NCBI GenBank assembly: GCA_963704025.1
Contig: CAVPGP010000003.1
Location: forward strand, 372,001 to 436,000
From: CAVPGP01 sp963704025
GTDB lineage: Bacteria; Actinomycetota; Thermoleophilia; Gaiellales; Gaiellaceae
DNA: 64,000 nucleotides
Direction of reading: 5' to 3'
A program made the translations under genes and the position numbers. Every line of letters begins with the position of its first letter. Positions within the stretch are counted from its first letter, which is position 1. Below the pieces are notes generated by a model that was given only the letters and a program-made list of their open reading frames with translations, did no database searches and was not told the DNA's origin. Shown one piece after another: positions 11,265 through 19,449 of this stretch.

Positions 11265-11925
11265 GCTGCCGCCGCCCCTGCCGCCGGGGGAGCGCACCAT
11301 CGGGCAGCTCGTCGCCGAGACGATCCGGCTCTACGGCGATCGCTTCTGGCGCGTGCTGCCGCTGGGTCTCTCGATCGCAATCGTCGAGCAGGCCGCAGTC
11401 GGCCAGAGCGCGAACGTGCAGACGGCGATCCTCTGGGCCGCGACGCCGTTGATCACCGCCTCGTACATCGGCGCGACGCTGCTCCTCGCCGACGAGCGTC
11501 CGCCGCGCCGCATCCTGCTGCAGGCGCTCGCGGCCGGGACGATCGTCTTCCTGCCCGTGCCGGTGCTGGTGCGCCTGTTCATCCTGCCGGCGGTGCTCTG
11601 GCTCGCGCTCTTCGGGCTCGTCGTGCCGGTGATCGTGCTCGAGCGGCTGCGCTTCCGCGACGCCTTCGCCCGCGCGCGCGTGCTCGCGACGGCGGACTAC
11701 GTGCACGCGGCCGGCTCGCTCTCGACTCTGGCGATCGTCTTCTTCCTCACCCGCCTGTCGCTCTTCTTTCTGCTTCGCAGCCAGGGGGACGTCGTCGACC
11801 GGGTCGCCGCGTTCCTCGCCGACCTCGTGCTCAGCCCGCTGCTCTTCGTCGGCGGCGCGCTGATCTACGTCGACCAGCGCGCGCGGGTGGGCGGGCGCCG
11901 CGCGCGGCGCGCGGCGGTGGAATAG
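11257..11925 (+). CDS. Integral membrane protein of unknown function
   Basis: A 222-residue membrane protein starting at an ATG inside the end of the nucleosidase gene, hence translationally coupled. A short proline-rich N-terminus (PELPPPLPPGERTIGQLVAETIRLYGDRFWRVLPLGL) is typical of actinobacterial multi-pass proteins with a glycerophosphodiester-phosphodiesterase-type membrane domain. Hydrophobic segments follow around residues 50-75, 85-125, 160-180 and 195-210. No catalytic motif is visible. No specific function can be assigned. Confidence 0.75.
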   Translation: MPELPPPLPPGERTIGQLVAETIRLYGDRFWRVLPLGLSIAIVEQAAVGQSANVQTAILWAATPLITASYIGATLLLADERPPRRILLQALAAGTIVFLPVPVLVRLFILPAVLWLALFGLVVPVIVLERLRFRDAFARARVLATADYVHAAGSLSTLAIVFFLTRLSLFFLLRSQGDVVDRVAAFLADLVLSPLLFVGGALIYVDQRARVGGRRARRAAVE

Positions 11926-11957
11926 GCTCGGCCGGTCAGCGACCCGAGGAGCCCGCC

Positions 11958-12245
11958 ATGCCGATCTACATCCTGCTCTCGCGGCTGAGCCAGCAGGGCG
12001 TGATGACGCTGAAGTCGAATCCGGAGCGCCTCCGCGAGGTGAACAAGGACGTCGAGGAGCTCGGCGCAAAGATCCTCCACCAGTGGGCGACGCTGGGCGA
12101 GTTCGACTTCATCAACGTCGTCGAGGCGCCTGACACGGCGACGATCGCGAAGGTCTCGGTCGCGCTCGGCGCGCGCGGCTCGACCAGGGTGGAGACGCTG
12201 CCCGCGCTCGAGATCGACGAGCTGCTGCGCGCGCTCAGCGAGTAG
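11958..12245 (+). CDS. GYD-domain protein
   Basis: A 95-residue protein (MPIYILLSRLSQQGVMTLKSNPERL) matching the GYD-domain family of small alpha/beta proteins. The domain name motif is replaced by GEFDFINVVEAPD at the usual place, a common variant. These proteins form ferredoxin-like oligomers of unknown function. It is preceded by GAGGAG a few bases before the ATG. Its last 11 bases overlap the end of the convergent psuG gene, so there is no room for a separate terminator. Confidence 0.82.
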   Translation: MPIYILLSRLSQQGVMTLKSNPERLREVNKDVEELGAKILHQWATLGEFDFINVVEAPDTATIAKVSVALGARGSTRVETLPALEIDELLRALSE

Positions 12246-13134
12246 CCGAGGCTGCCTGGCCGACGTAGGCCACGGCGATCTCGCCGGCGAGCCCGGCGTT
12301 CGCGATCACGAGCGCGCGGTTCGCGCGGAGGGTGCGGCCCTCGCTGCGCTCGTGCAGGTGGGAGAGGACGTACGGCGTCACGGCCTGGCCCGCGACGCCC
12401 TCGGCCTCCGCTGCCGCCAGCGACTCGGCAATCAGTGGCTCGACGTCGTCGAGGCTCTCGTCCGGGGGGCGGGCGACGGCGACGCCTCCGCCCCGGAGCT
12501 CCCAGTGCTCACGCGCCACCGCGGCCGCCTCGGCGGCCGACTCGATTCGCGCCGAGACGGGTGGCCCCCCGAGGGCCGTGTAGAAGAGCGGCAGCTCGTC
12601 CGTGCGGAAGCCGAGCACGGGGACGCCGAGCGTCTCCAGCACCTCGGCGGTGGCCGGCACGTCGAGCAGCGACTTGACGCCGGAGGAGACGACGAGGGCC
12701 TGCGTGCCGGCGAGCGCGCCGAGGTCCGCCGAGACGTCCGGGTGGCCCGCCCAGCCGCGGTGGACGCCGCCCAGCCCGCCGGTGCCCATGAAGTGGATGC
12801 CGGTCGTGCGGCAGACGGCGAGCGTGCCGCCGACGGTGGTCGCGCCGACTGCGCCCTGGGTGACGCAGGCCGCCAGGTCGCGCGGCCCGAGCTTGCGCGC
12901 CTCCGCGCCGAAGCGCCCGAGCTCGCTCTCCGTCAGGCCGACCACGATCTCTCCGTCGAGAACGCCGATCGTGGCGGGAACCGCACCCGCCTCGCGGACG
13001 GCGCGCTCCGAGCCGAGCCCGACCGCGACGCCCTCGCCGGGCGGGAAGCCGTGCGCGACGAGCGTCGTCTCGAGCGCCACGACGGCCCCGCCGGCGGCCA
13101 GCGATTCCCGCACTTCCTCGCTGATCCTGATCAC
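12235..13134 (-). CDS. psuG: Pseudouridine-5'-phosphate glycosidase
   Basis: A 299-residue enzyme that splits pseudouridine 5'-phosphate into uracil and ribose 5-phosphate by a Schiff-base lysine mechanism. Family hallmarks include VALETTLVAHGFPPG, the acidic GVLDGEIVVGL stretch, GAVGATTVGGTLAV, HFMGTGGLGGVHRG, the ALVVSSGVKSLLDV segment carrying the conserved serine/lysine, and TPYVLSHLHERSEGRTLRAN near the end. The GTG start overlaps the stop of the upstream PfkB kinase (GTGA), so the two form a kinase-glycosidase operon that phosphorylates pseudouridine and cleaves it, recycling modified-RNA breakdown products. Confidence 0.95.
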   Translation of the reverse strand: MIRISEEVRESLAAGGAVVALETTLVAHGFPPGEGVAVGLGSERAVREAGAVPATIGVLDGEIVVGLTESELGRFGAEARKLGPRDLAACVTQGAVGATTVGGTLAVCRTTGIHFMGTGGLGGVHRGWAGHPDVSADLGALAGTQALVVSSGVKSLLDVPATAEVLETLGVPVLGFRTDELPLFYTALGGPPVSARIESAAEAAAVAREHWELRGGGVAVARPPDESLDDVEPLIAESLAAAEAEGVAGQAVTPYVLSHLHERSEGRTLRANRALVIANAGLAGEIAVAYVGQAASATR

Positions 13135-13871
13135 GGCATCGACCCTACCGAGGCCACGCAGCAGGCAGCCGCCCGGAGTCCGAGCTCAGGTCCGCCGACG
13201 AGAAAACCCGCCGCGAGCGCGTCGCCCGCGCCGGTCGTGTCCACCACCTCGGCCGGCAGGGCGGGGTAGGTGCGCCCGTCCACGTCGATCCCGGCCGGGC
13301 CGCTCTTCACCACCCACCGGGTGTCGAGCTCGCCGAACGCCTTCCGCTCGGCCTCGGTTGCGAAGACGAGATCCGGCGCGAGAAGCCGTGCGCGCGCGCG
13401 AAACGCCTCGTCGACGAGCGAGACGGCAGAGAGATCGAGGCTGACGCGCGGCGCGCGAATCCCGGCCGCGGAGTCGGTGAGCGCGTAGCCGGACACGTGC
13501 ACGGCATCGGCGCCGGCGAGCCAGGCGGGGTCGATTCGGTCGAGGTCCCCTGCACGGTCGGAGGCCATCGTTCGAGTCCCGTCTCCGCCGACGAGCGAGA
13601 CCACGACGCCTGTGCGCTCGACCTCGTCGCCGACGGCCTCGACCCCTCGCGCCGCGAGCTCGGCCCGCACCAGCCGCCCCGCCGCGTCCCGCCCGAGGCA
13701 GCCCACGAAGCGGGCGTCGGCGCCCAGCGCGGCGACCCACGCCGCGACGTTCGCGGCCTGGCCGCCCGGCCGGAGCGCCGTCTTCGCAGTCGTGTCGTCG
13801 CCGGGCGCGAGCGGGGCGTCCAGCCGCACGATCACGTCGAGGACGAGGTCGCCGAGGCAGCAGACGAGCAT
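13131..13871 (-). CDS. PfkB-family kinase, probable pseudouridine kinase
   Basis: A 246-residue ribokinase-superfamily protein, starting MLVCCLGDLVLDVIVRLD. The N-terminal glycine pair is in LRPGGQAANVA and the C-terminal ATP-site/anion-hole signature is VVDTTGAGDALAAGFL, with Asp as the catalytic base. It is short for the family (usually ~300), lacking part of the lid region. Its coupling to psuG makes pseudouridine the likely substrate (PsuK role). This is inferred from context; from sequence alone only a sugar or nucleoside kinase can be claimed. Confidence 0.88.
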   Translation of the reverse strand: MLVCCLGDLVLDVIVRLDAPLAPGDDTTAKTALRPGGQAANVAAWVAALGADARFVGCLGRDAAGRLVRAELAARGVEAVGDEVERTGVVVSLVGGDGTRTMASDRAGDLDRIDPAWLAGADAVHVSGYALTDSAAGIRAPRVSLDLSAVSLVDEAFRARARLLAPDLVFATEAERKAFGELDTRWVVKSGPAGIDVDGRTYPALPAEVVDTTGAGDALAAGFLVGGPELGLRAAACCVASVGSMP

Positions 13872-13893
13872 CCGGCAAACCTACAATCGTCCC

Positions 13894-14103
13894 ATGGACT
13901 GGGACGGCCGCCGGAGCAAGCTCCGCTCCTTCGCGCTCGGCTCGCTCGTGGGGATCTCGGCGGGCATCGCCGCCGCGCGACGTGTGCGCCGCCGTCCGGC
14001 ACCGGACCGGATGCAGGCGGGTCTCGCCGCGTTCGAGGACGCGCCGTGCTTCCACGAGCGCGTCGAGCGCAAGGCACGCGACGCGCGCCGCCGCAGCCTC
14101 TAA
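13894..14103 (+). CDS. Small basic hypothetical protein
   Basis: A 69-residue protein (MDWDGRRSKLRSFALGSLVG) with one weakly hydrophobic stretch (FALGSLVGISAGIAAA, residues ~13-28) and a strongly basic C-terminus (ARRVRRRPAPDRM; RKARDARRRSL). It could be a small membrane-anchored protein with a cytoplasmic positive tail. It is divergent from the kinase gene and its stop overlaps the end of the convergent copper protein gene. Codon bias is consistent with coding, but nothing identifies its function. Confidence 0.55.
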   Translation: MDWDGRRSKLRSFALGSLVGISAGIAAARRVRRRPAPDRMQAGLAAFEDAPCFHERVERKARDARRRSL

Positions 14104-16037
14104 CGCGGCGGCGCGATCCGTCGGCGCGTGTCGTAGGCGCTGTAGCGCTGGGTCATGAAGTGCGCCGGCGCGGTCATCTGCAGCTCGAGCGGGCGCCGGC
14201 TCTTCCGGTCGAGGCGGATCTCGAACCAGGCCGGCAGCGTCGGGTCGAGGAAGGCGAGCGTCCTCGTGCGGGCGTCCTGGCGCACGACGAAGACGTTGCG
14301 CGAGCGGGGGCTCCATAGCGGCGCGGGCATGCGCAGCGGCGGCTGCTGGATCCCCGGCCGCCAGGTTGCTCGCTGCGTGTCGCGATCCCAGCGCAGCCGG
14401 CCGATCACGATTCCTTGCGGGCCGTTCGCGATCGTGTAGGAGAACCGGTCCGGTGCCTCGGCACGCTGCGTCGACCGTTGCGGCTCCTCCGCGCCGGACG
14501 CCAGCCGCTCCTCGATGGAGACCGATCGCGCCGCGCGAAAGGCGCTTCTCGCCGCGCGTTCGAGCCCGCCGGCCGGCCGAGGGGCCGCGGGAACGGAGAA
14601 CACGACCGGCGGGAGCGCGTCCACTCGCACCGCGACGTTGCCGCGCGGCAGTCTCGCCGAACGCCAGCATCCCGGGCCGCAGGGCGTGGCCGCGGCCCCG
14701 GCGACCCGCACGCCCCTCGCCGCGTACGCGTCGCCGTCCGGGCCGACCAGCGTCACCGAGGGCGATGCTCCGGCCGTCAATGCGACCAGCACGTCCCGCG
14801 CGTGCTTCCCCAGCGTGAGCCGACCAGGGGCGGGCAGCGCCGCCTTCCCCGCGAGCGGGACCGGCGCCGCCGCGCGCGCGAGCTGCCGTCCCGGCTTCAG
14901 CTCGGTCAGCACGGCTGCGGCGACGACCACGCCCAGCAGAAGCGCCAGCTCGAACGCGACCTGACGACGCAGGCGGGCAAACGCGCCAATGAGCCGCGCG
15001 CGGTTCAGCCAGCCGAGCACGAGCGCGCCGGCGAAGAGCGCCGTCTTGACGAGGATCGCCTGCCCGTAGCCCGTGTCCCACAGTTGTGGCACCGCAGTCA
15101 GCTCGATCAGCGCTCGGCCGACCCCGGCTGCGGCGACCACGATCACCGAGATCAAGGCGAGGCGCGAGAAGCGCTGCAGCACCTCCGGCCGCACGCGTCC
15201 TCGCGACGCCAGCACGGCAAGCCCCCCCAGCCAGAACGCGGCCGCTGTCAGGTGCGCGAAGTCGAACGCCGCGGCGAGCGCGCGCGGCCGGCCCGGATCG
15301 ACCGCGTGGCCCGCCAGCGTGGGCAGCGGCAGCAACGCGAGCGCCGCGAGCTCGGCGGGATAGCGCAACCTCGGCTCCACGCCGATCAGCGCGGCGAACG
15401 CTCCACCGACCAGTGCGATCAGTGCGCCGATCTCGGTCACGAGCCCGAAGCGCGTTCCCGAGACGCTGTGCCCGAGCGAGCTGGCACCGAGAAACGCAAG
15501 CAGGAATCCTGCGAAGAGCTGGCGGCCCTCCGGCTGGGTCCGTGTCGCCCAGGCGAAGAGGACGGCACCCGCCGCCAGCATCACGCCGAGCAGCCAGAGC
15601 GTTCGTGAGATCGCACCGCCGACGTCGACGGACGAGCTCGCGGTCAGCGCGGGCTGGGGCGCCGCGCGCCCGGCACCGACGCCGAACGCGAAGACGCCCT
15701 GCTCACGGTGGCCGTCGTCGGAGAGGATGCTCCAGCGGACCGAGTAGTCGCCGTTCGGGAGCCGTGCGCGCAGGGGCAGCACGAGCGTCCGTTCCGCCTC
15801 GATCCGCGGTCGCCCTGCGAGCACCGATCCGTCGCCGTTCCGGATCGCGGCATTCCCGCCGGAGACCTGCACGGTGTCGTCGAAGAAGACGCGAACCTGT
15901 CTCGGCGAACGCTCCAGGACGGTTCCGCCCGACGGCTGCGAGCGAACGAAACGCGCGTGCGCGGAGGCGGCGGCGGGGAAGATCCCCGCAAGCAGCGCTA
16001 CCGCTGCGACCGCTGAAGCTGACGCTGCGCGCGCCAC
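14100..16037 (-). CDS. CopC-CopD fusion, copper resistance/uptake membrane protein
   Basis: A 645-residue protein starting at GTG 16037. After a signal peptide ending ...AAASA, the mature protein begins HARFVRSQPSGGTVLE, where the first His is the usual Cu(II) ligand of CopC. The CopC beta-barrel continues to SDDGHREQGVFAFGVG. A CopD-type domain follows with about eight membrane helices (e.g. AAFDFAHLTAAAFWLGGLAVL and ISVIVVAAAGVGRALIEL). A soluble C-terminal region of ~200 residues is periplasmic/extracellular (DRFSYTIANGPQGIVIGRLRWDR). The family moves or binds copper at the cell surface. It follows the membrane glycosyltransferase-like gene, with a 40-base overlap, so both are in one minus-strand unit. 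Confidence 0.88.
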   Translation of the reverse strand: MARAASASAVAAVALLAGIFPAAASAHARFVRSQPSGGTVLERSPRQVRVFFDDTVQVSGGNAAIRNGDGSVLAGRPRIEAERTLVLPLRARLPNGDYSVRWSILSDDGHREQGVFAFGVGAGRAAPQPALTASSSVDVGGAISRTLWLLGVMLAAGAVLFAWATRTQPEGRQLFAGFLLAFLGASSLGHSVSGTRFGLVTEIGALIALVGGAFAALIGVEPRLRYPAELAALALLPLPTLAGHAVDPGRPRALAAAFDFAHLTAAAFWLGGLAVLASRGRVRPEVLQRFSRLALISVIVVAAAGVGRALIELTAVPQLWDTGYGQAILVKTALFAGALVLGWLNRARLIGAFARLRRQVAFELALLLGVVVAAAVLTELKPGRQLARAAAPVPLAGKAALPAPGRLTLGKHARDVLVALTAGASPSVTLVGPDGDAYAARGVRVAGAAATPCGPGCWRSARLPRGNVAVRVDALPPVVFSVPAAPRPAGGLERAARSAFRAARSVSIEERLASGAEEPQRSTQRAEAPDRFSYTIANGPQGIVIGRLRWDRDTQRATWRPGIQQPPLRMPAPLWSPRSRNVFVVRQDARTRTLAFLDPTLPAWFEIRLDRKSRRPLELQMTAPAHFMTQRYSAYDTRRRIAPPR

Positions 16038-17647
16038 ACCGTGTCGTAGTTCACGTCGGCGTCGCCGAGGTAGAGCCGCTTGCCTACGAGCTGCGCGTCG
16101 CGTGCACGCTCGAGGTAGGTCGAGACGGTGTGGGTCGGCTCGACCGTCCGCAGGATCAGGAACGGCCCGTACGTCCACGCCTCCCAGCGGCCCGTCCCGC
16201 CCGGGAACTGGAGGTCGATCTGCATCCGCGGCGAGATGTTGTTGTTGTCGCTCGCGTCGAAGACGAAGAGCGCGTGCCCGAGCGGCTTCGGGGCGGAGTC
16301 GAGCACCGACAGCGCGAGCCTCGGATCGGCCCGCGGCACGACGAGGGAGGAGACGTCGCCGCCGCGCTCCCACGCGCCCAGGAAGAGCGGGTCGAAACCG
16401 AAGAGCACGTCGTCCGGGCGGCTGATCCGGGCGAGGAGCGACGCGGCGTCGTGGCGGGCGGCGACGCGCACGGTTGGCTCGCCGTCGTAGAGCGTCGGCG
16501 TCTTCGTGTGCCCCCACTGGAGCTCGAGCGGCACGAGGGCGAGCACGGCTGCCGCGCCGACGAGTTGCCATCGTCCCGGGCGGGCGAGCAGGCCGGCCGC
16601 GACGCAGAGCGCGAAGAGCGGCGCGGCGAAGATCAGGTGGCGCGTCTCCGGCGAGGTCGAGCTGCCGAATCGTCCGACGAGGAACATCGCCACCGGGACG
16701 CCGAACAGGCAGGCGATGAAGAGGGCGCTCCGCGGCCGCTCGCGGGCAATCTGCCGGAAGCCCACCGCCGCTGCGCCGATCACGAGCACGAGCGCCACGT
16801 GAGAGCCGGTCGTGAAGTCCGAGGCAACCTGGCGGAGGTATGCGAGCAGGGAGAGCGGCCCGTTGAGCTTCGCCCCGCCCCGGCCGAGGCCGACGTCGAA
16901 CCGGTCTGCCAGCACGAAGTCCGCGCGCCACATCGGAATGCCGAGCACGATGACGATCCCGCCCCAGATCGCCGCCTCGCGGATCCGTGTGCGCGTGACC
17001 AGCACATAGACCGCCTGCGCGGCGAGGACGAGCGCCCCGTACGCGTGGCTCGAGACCATCAGCAGCGCGGCGATCGTCCACCACCACCAGGCCCGGCCGC
17101 CGCGCTCGAGCGCCCGCAGGAACGTCAGGTTCGCCAGCAGGCTCGTGAAGAGGAAGAGCGCGTACATGCGCCCGTAGACGCCGTGGAAGAGGAGCGTCCA
17201 GCTCGCGGAGACGATCACGGTCGCGGCCAGGGCGGGTCCGCGGCCGGTGAGCCGCGCACCGAGCAGCGCCACCAGCGGGACGCTCGCGACCGCGAAGAGC
17301 GCCGAGAGGACGCGCAGCGCACCGAGCCCTCCACCGAGATGCGCGACCCCCCAGGCGAAGAGGAAGTGGAGCGGCGCCCCGCCGCGGTGTCCGAGCACGG
17401 TGTCGAACATGTCGCCGAGCGACTTCCGTCCGGCGAACAACGCGAGCGTCTCGTCCTCGTGCGGCGCCCAGGCGGTCAGCCGGAACACGAGAAACAGTCC
17501 GACGGCGATCGTGCACGCCGCGACGCCGGCAGCGAAGAGGCGCGCGGGAAACGGGTCGGCGTCCGCCCGGCTCTTCGCGCGCTGCGGGTCCGTTTCCGTC
17601 CTCCGCGCCGGCCGCGTCCGTTGAGGGCGGGGGACAGTCGTGCTCAC
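15998..17647 (-). CDS. Membrane glycosyltransferase-like protein (GT39/ArnT type)
   Basis: A 549-residue multi-pass membrane protein starting at GTG 17647. After a basic, proline-rich cytoplasmic N-terminus the first helix (AAGVAACTIAVGLFLVFRLTAW) is followed by an acidic loop motif HEDETLALFAG. This DE pair in the first extracytoplasmic loop is the hallmark of the GT-C glycosyltransferases of the ArnT/PMT class. Ten or so further helices and a soluble C-terminal domain (AARHDAASLLARISRPDDVLF...) follow. These enzymes transfer sugars from polyprenyl-phosphate carriers; the substrate here is unknown. The final 40 bases overlap the copC-copD gene in another frame. Confidence 0.82.
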   Translation of the reverse strand: MSTTVPRPQRTRPARRTETDPQRAKSRADADPFPARLFAAGVAACTIAVGLFLVFRLTAWAPHEDETLALFAGRKSLGDMFDTVLGHRGGAPLHFLFAWGVAHLGGGLGALRVLSALFAVASVPLVALLGARLTGRGPALAATVIVSASWTLLFHGVYGRMYALFLFTSLLANLTFLRALERGGRAWWWWTIAALLMVSSHAYGALVLAAQAVYVLVTRTRIREAAIWGGIVIVLGIPMWRADFVLADRFDVGLGRGGAKLNGPLSLLAYLRQVASDFTTGSHVALVLVIGAAAVGFRQIARERPRSALFIACLFGVPVAMFLVGRFGSSTSPETRHLIFAAPLFALCVAAGLLARPGRWQLVGAAAVLALVPLELQWGHTKTPTLYDGEPTVRVAARHDAASLLARISRPDDVLFGFDPLFLGAWERGGDVSSLVVPRADPRLALSVLDSAPKPLGHALFVFDASDNNNISPRMQIDLQFPGGTGRWEAWTYGPFLILRTVEPTHTVSTYLERARDAQLVGKRLYLGDADVNYDTVWRAQRQLQRSQR

Positions 17648-17659
17648 CGGCCCGAAGGA

Positions 17660-17685
17660 GGCTACCACCGAGGAGGGTGGTAGCC
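17660..17685. promoter_or_regulatory. Perfect inverted repeat between divergent genes
   Basis: Arms GGCTACCACC (17660-17669) and GGTGGTAGCC (17676-17685) flank a 6-base spacer in the 48-base gap between the glycosyltransferase (minus) and the FmdB-like gene (plus), ending 10 bases before the GTG of the latter. It could be an operator for both genes or a hairpin in the plus-strand leader. No regulator is encoded next to it. Confidence 0.5.
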
Positions 17686-17695
17686 TTCCGCACCC

Positions 17696-18073
17696 GTGCC
17701 GATCTACGAGTACCGCTGCCCGAATGGTCATCTCTTCGAGGTCTGGCACGGCATGAACGAACCCTCCCCGGAGGTGTGCGAGATCTGCGGTGAAGGGCCG
17801 GTGACGCGCGTTCTTCACCCGGTCGCGGTGCACTACAAGGGCTCGGGCTTCTACTCCACGGACTACGGCAAGGGCTCGCGCAAGGCGGGGCGGGACGGCG
17901 GCTCGGAGAAGGGATCGGACAAGGGGGAGAAGGGCGGCGACTCGGGGTCCAGCGGCTCGGGGTCCGGCGACTCGGGGTCCGGCGACTCGGGGTCCGGCGA
18001 CACCGGGTCCGGCGGCTCGAGCTCGGGCGACTCCGGCGGCTCGTCCGGCGACAAGAAGGCCGCCGAAGCCTGA
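17696..18073 (+). CDS. FmdB-type zinc-ribbon protein with Gly/Ser/Asp tail
   Basis: A 125-residue protein. The first ~45 residues are a FmdB/CxxC_CxxC zinc ribbon: MPIYEYRCPNGHLFEVWHGMNE, then CEICGEGPVTRVLHPVAVH. The first metal pair is C-PNG-H rather than CxxC, so the ribbon would be Cys/His mixed. After KGSGFYSTDYGKGSRKAG comes a low-complexity tail built on GSGDSGSGDSGSGDTG-type repeats encoded by near-identical 15-base units (17946-18011). The tail is hydrophilic and disordered. FmdB proteins are possible transcriptional regulators, but the function is essentially unknown. Confidence 0.85.
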   Translation: MPIYEYRCPNGHLFEVWHGMNEPSPEVCEICGEGPVTRVLHPVAVHYKGSGFYSTDYGKGSRKAGRDGGSEKGSDKGEKGGDSGSSGSGSGDSGSGDSGSGDTGSGGSSSGDSGGSSGDKKAAEA

Positions 18074-18164
18074 CCGGCCGGCCATGGCTGGCCAATGGCC
18101 CCCTCTTTGCAGGCACTTCTCCGCGTCCATGGCGCCGTGTCGATGGCGAGCCATGGGCTCGTGG

Positions 18165-18193
18165 TTGACGTGACATCAATGTGATGTCATAGT
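18165..18193 (+). promoter_or_regulatory. Promoter with embedded operator for the MFS gene (leaderless transcript likely)
   Basis: A -35 box TTGACG (18165-18170) and a -10-like CATAGT (18188-18193) are separed by the ideal 17 bases. Within this spacer lies the perfect inverted repeat TGACATCA-ATG-TGATGTCA (18171-18189). The expected start of transcription falls at about 18200, exactly on the ATG of the transporter, so the mRNA would have no 5' leader. A repressor bound at the palindrome would block RNA polymerase; it is not encoded adjacent. Confidence 0.75.
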
Positions 18194-18199
18194 CGCGGC

Positions 18200-19435
18200 A
18201 TGGAAATGTCGCCGTTACGTCAACGTAGCGTCCGCGCCCTGCTCGTGGCGGAGGTCGTCTCGAAGACCGGCACGCAGATGACGTGGCTCGCCCTGCCGTG
18301 GTTCGTCCTCGTCACGAGCGGGTCGGCGAAGAAGATGACCGCGGTCCTCGCCGCCGAGCTGATCGCTGCAGGGCTGGCCGGCCCGGCAAGCGGCCGCGTG
18401 GCGGACCGCTACGGCCTCCGGGGCACGATCCTGATCTGCGACGTCGTCCGCGCCCCGCTGATGGCGGCGATCCCGACGCTCCAGCTCATGGACGCCCTCT
18501 CGTTCCCGGTCCTGCTCGCGATCGTGTTCGCGTACGGCGCATTCTCGATGCCGTCGTTCGCGGCGCAGGAGGCGATCGTCCCAGCGCTCGTGGGCGACGA
18601 CGAGCGCCTGCTCGGCCAGGCGGCGGCGCTCTTCCAGGGAGCGAGCCGCCTCACGATCCTGCTCGGTCCGCCGCTCGCCGCCGTGCTGATCGGCGTGTTC
18701 GGCGCGACGGGCGTGCTCTACATCGACGCGGCGACCTACGTCGTCTCGGTGGCCGTCGTGCTCGCCTGGGTGCCGGCGGTCGCCGTCACGCACGAGTCGG
18801 AGGAGACACGCGGACTGCGGGCTGCTCTGCGGTTCGTCGCAGGCGAGCGACTCGTGAGGAGCTGGCTGGTCGCGTTCGTCTGGATCGATGTCGCGTGGCA
18901 GGGCATCTTCGCCGCCCTGCCGGTGCTCGTCTACGAGAGCTACGGCAAGGACGCGAGCGTCCTCGGCTGGATGCTGGCCGGCTTCGGCGCCGGGGCGTTT
19001 CTCGGGAGCGCGCTCGCTTTCCGGCTCGTGAAGACGGCCGACGCGCTGCTGCTCGCGAGCGTCGCGATCCTCTTCCAGACGGCTCCGACGTGGCTCATCC
19101 CCTTCGACTTCCCCGCGTGGGTGATCGTCGGAGCGTTCTTCGCGGCCGGTGTCTTCAACCCCGTCGTGAACGCTCCGTCCCGCGCCGTCATGGCGATGCG
19201 CGTGCCCGCGGCGCTGCGACCGAACGTGTTCAGCATGTCCGTGACCACCACCGCCGTGCTGGCGCCGCTGGCTCTGCTGGTGATCGGGCCGTTGCTGGCG
19301 GTCGCCGGCCCCCGGCCGGTGCTGCTCGGCCTGATCGCCCTCCAGACCGGAGGGGTGCTGCTCTTCTTCGCCGCCGGAATGCGGGCCCGCTCACGGCACG
19401 CCGTGGTCGCCGGGGAGGCGCTGCTCGCGGACTAG
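18200..19435 (+). CDS. MFS transporter, probable drug or metabolite exporter
   Basis: A 411-residue major-facilitator protein with about 12 hydrophobic segments. It starts MEMSPLRQRSVRALLVAEVVSKTGTQ, and its first half contains the loop-2/3 motif ASGRVADRYGLRGT, a variant of the MFS A motif GxxxDRxGRR. It belongs to the exporter-like group related to MFS_3/enterobactin exporter EntS (helix 1 starting at the Arg-Ser/Leu repeat, TWLALPWFVLVTSGS). Substrate unknown. A palindrome within the promoter suggests it is induced when a ligand releases a repressor. Two ATGs (18200, 18206) are possible; the first coincides with the predicted transcription start. Confidence 0.9.
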   Translation: MEMSPLRQRSVRALLVAEVVSKTGTQMTWLALPWFVLVTSGSAKKMTAVLAAELIAAGLAGPASGRVADRYGLRGTILICDVVRAPLMAAIPTLQLMDALSFPVLLAIVFAYGAFSMPSFAAQEAIVPALVGDDERLLGQAAALFQGASRLTILLGPPLAAVLIGVFGATGVLYIDAATYVVSVAVVLAWVPAVAVTHESEETRGLRAALRFVAGERLVRSWLVAFVWIDVAWQGIFAALPVLVYESYGKDASVLGWMLAGFGAGAFLGSALAFRLVKTADALLLASVAILFQTAPTWLIPFDFPAWVIVGAFFAAGVFNPVVNAPSRAVMAMRVPAALRPNVFSMSVTTTAVLAPLALLVIGPLLAVAGPRPVLLGLIALQTGGVLLFFAAGMRARSRHAVVAGEALLAD

Positions 19436-19449
19436 GAGCGCGCTGCGGG

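Noticed and set aside
13555..13585. GTTCGAGTCCCGTC resembling a tRNA T-loop
   Set aside because: Lies inside the PfkB kinase gene and no acceptor, D or anticodon stems can be formed around it.
17946..18011. Regular 15-base repeats that might suggest a CRISPR or minisatellite array
   Set aside because: They are in frame and encode the Gly/Ser/Asp tail of the FmdB-like protein; there are no spacers.
18074..18130. GGCCAT/ATGGCC short inverted repeat after the FmdB-like gene
   Set aside because: Only 6 bp and ambiguous; too weak to call a terminator.
14100..18179. One continuous minus-strand open frame of over 1300 codons
   Set aside because: Only the part from GTG 16037 is protein-like (CopC-CopD). 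The rest is the antisense/other-frame shadow of the glycosyltransferase and FmdB-like genes, Arg/Pro-rich and low complexity.
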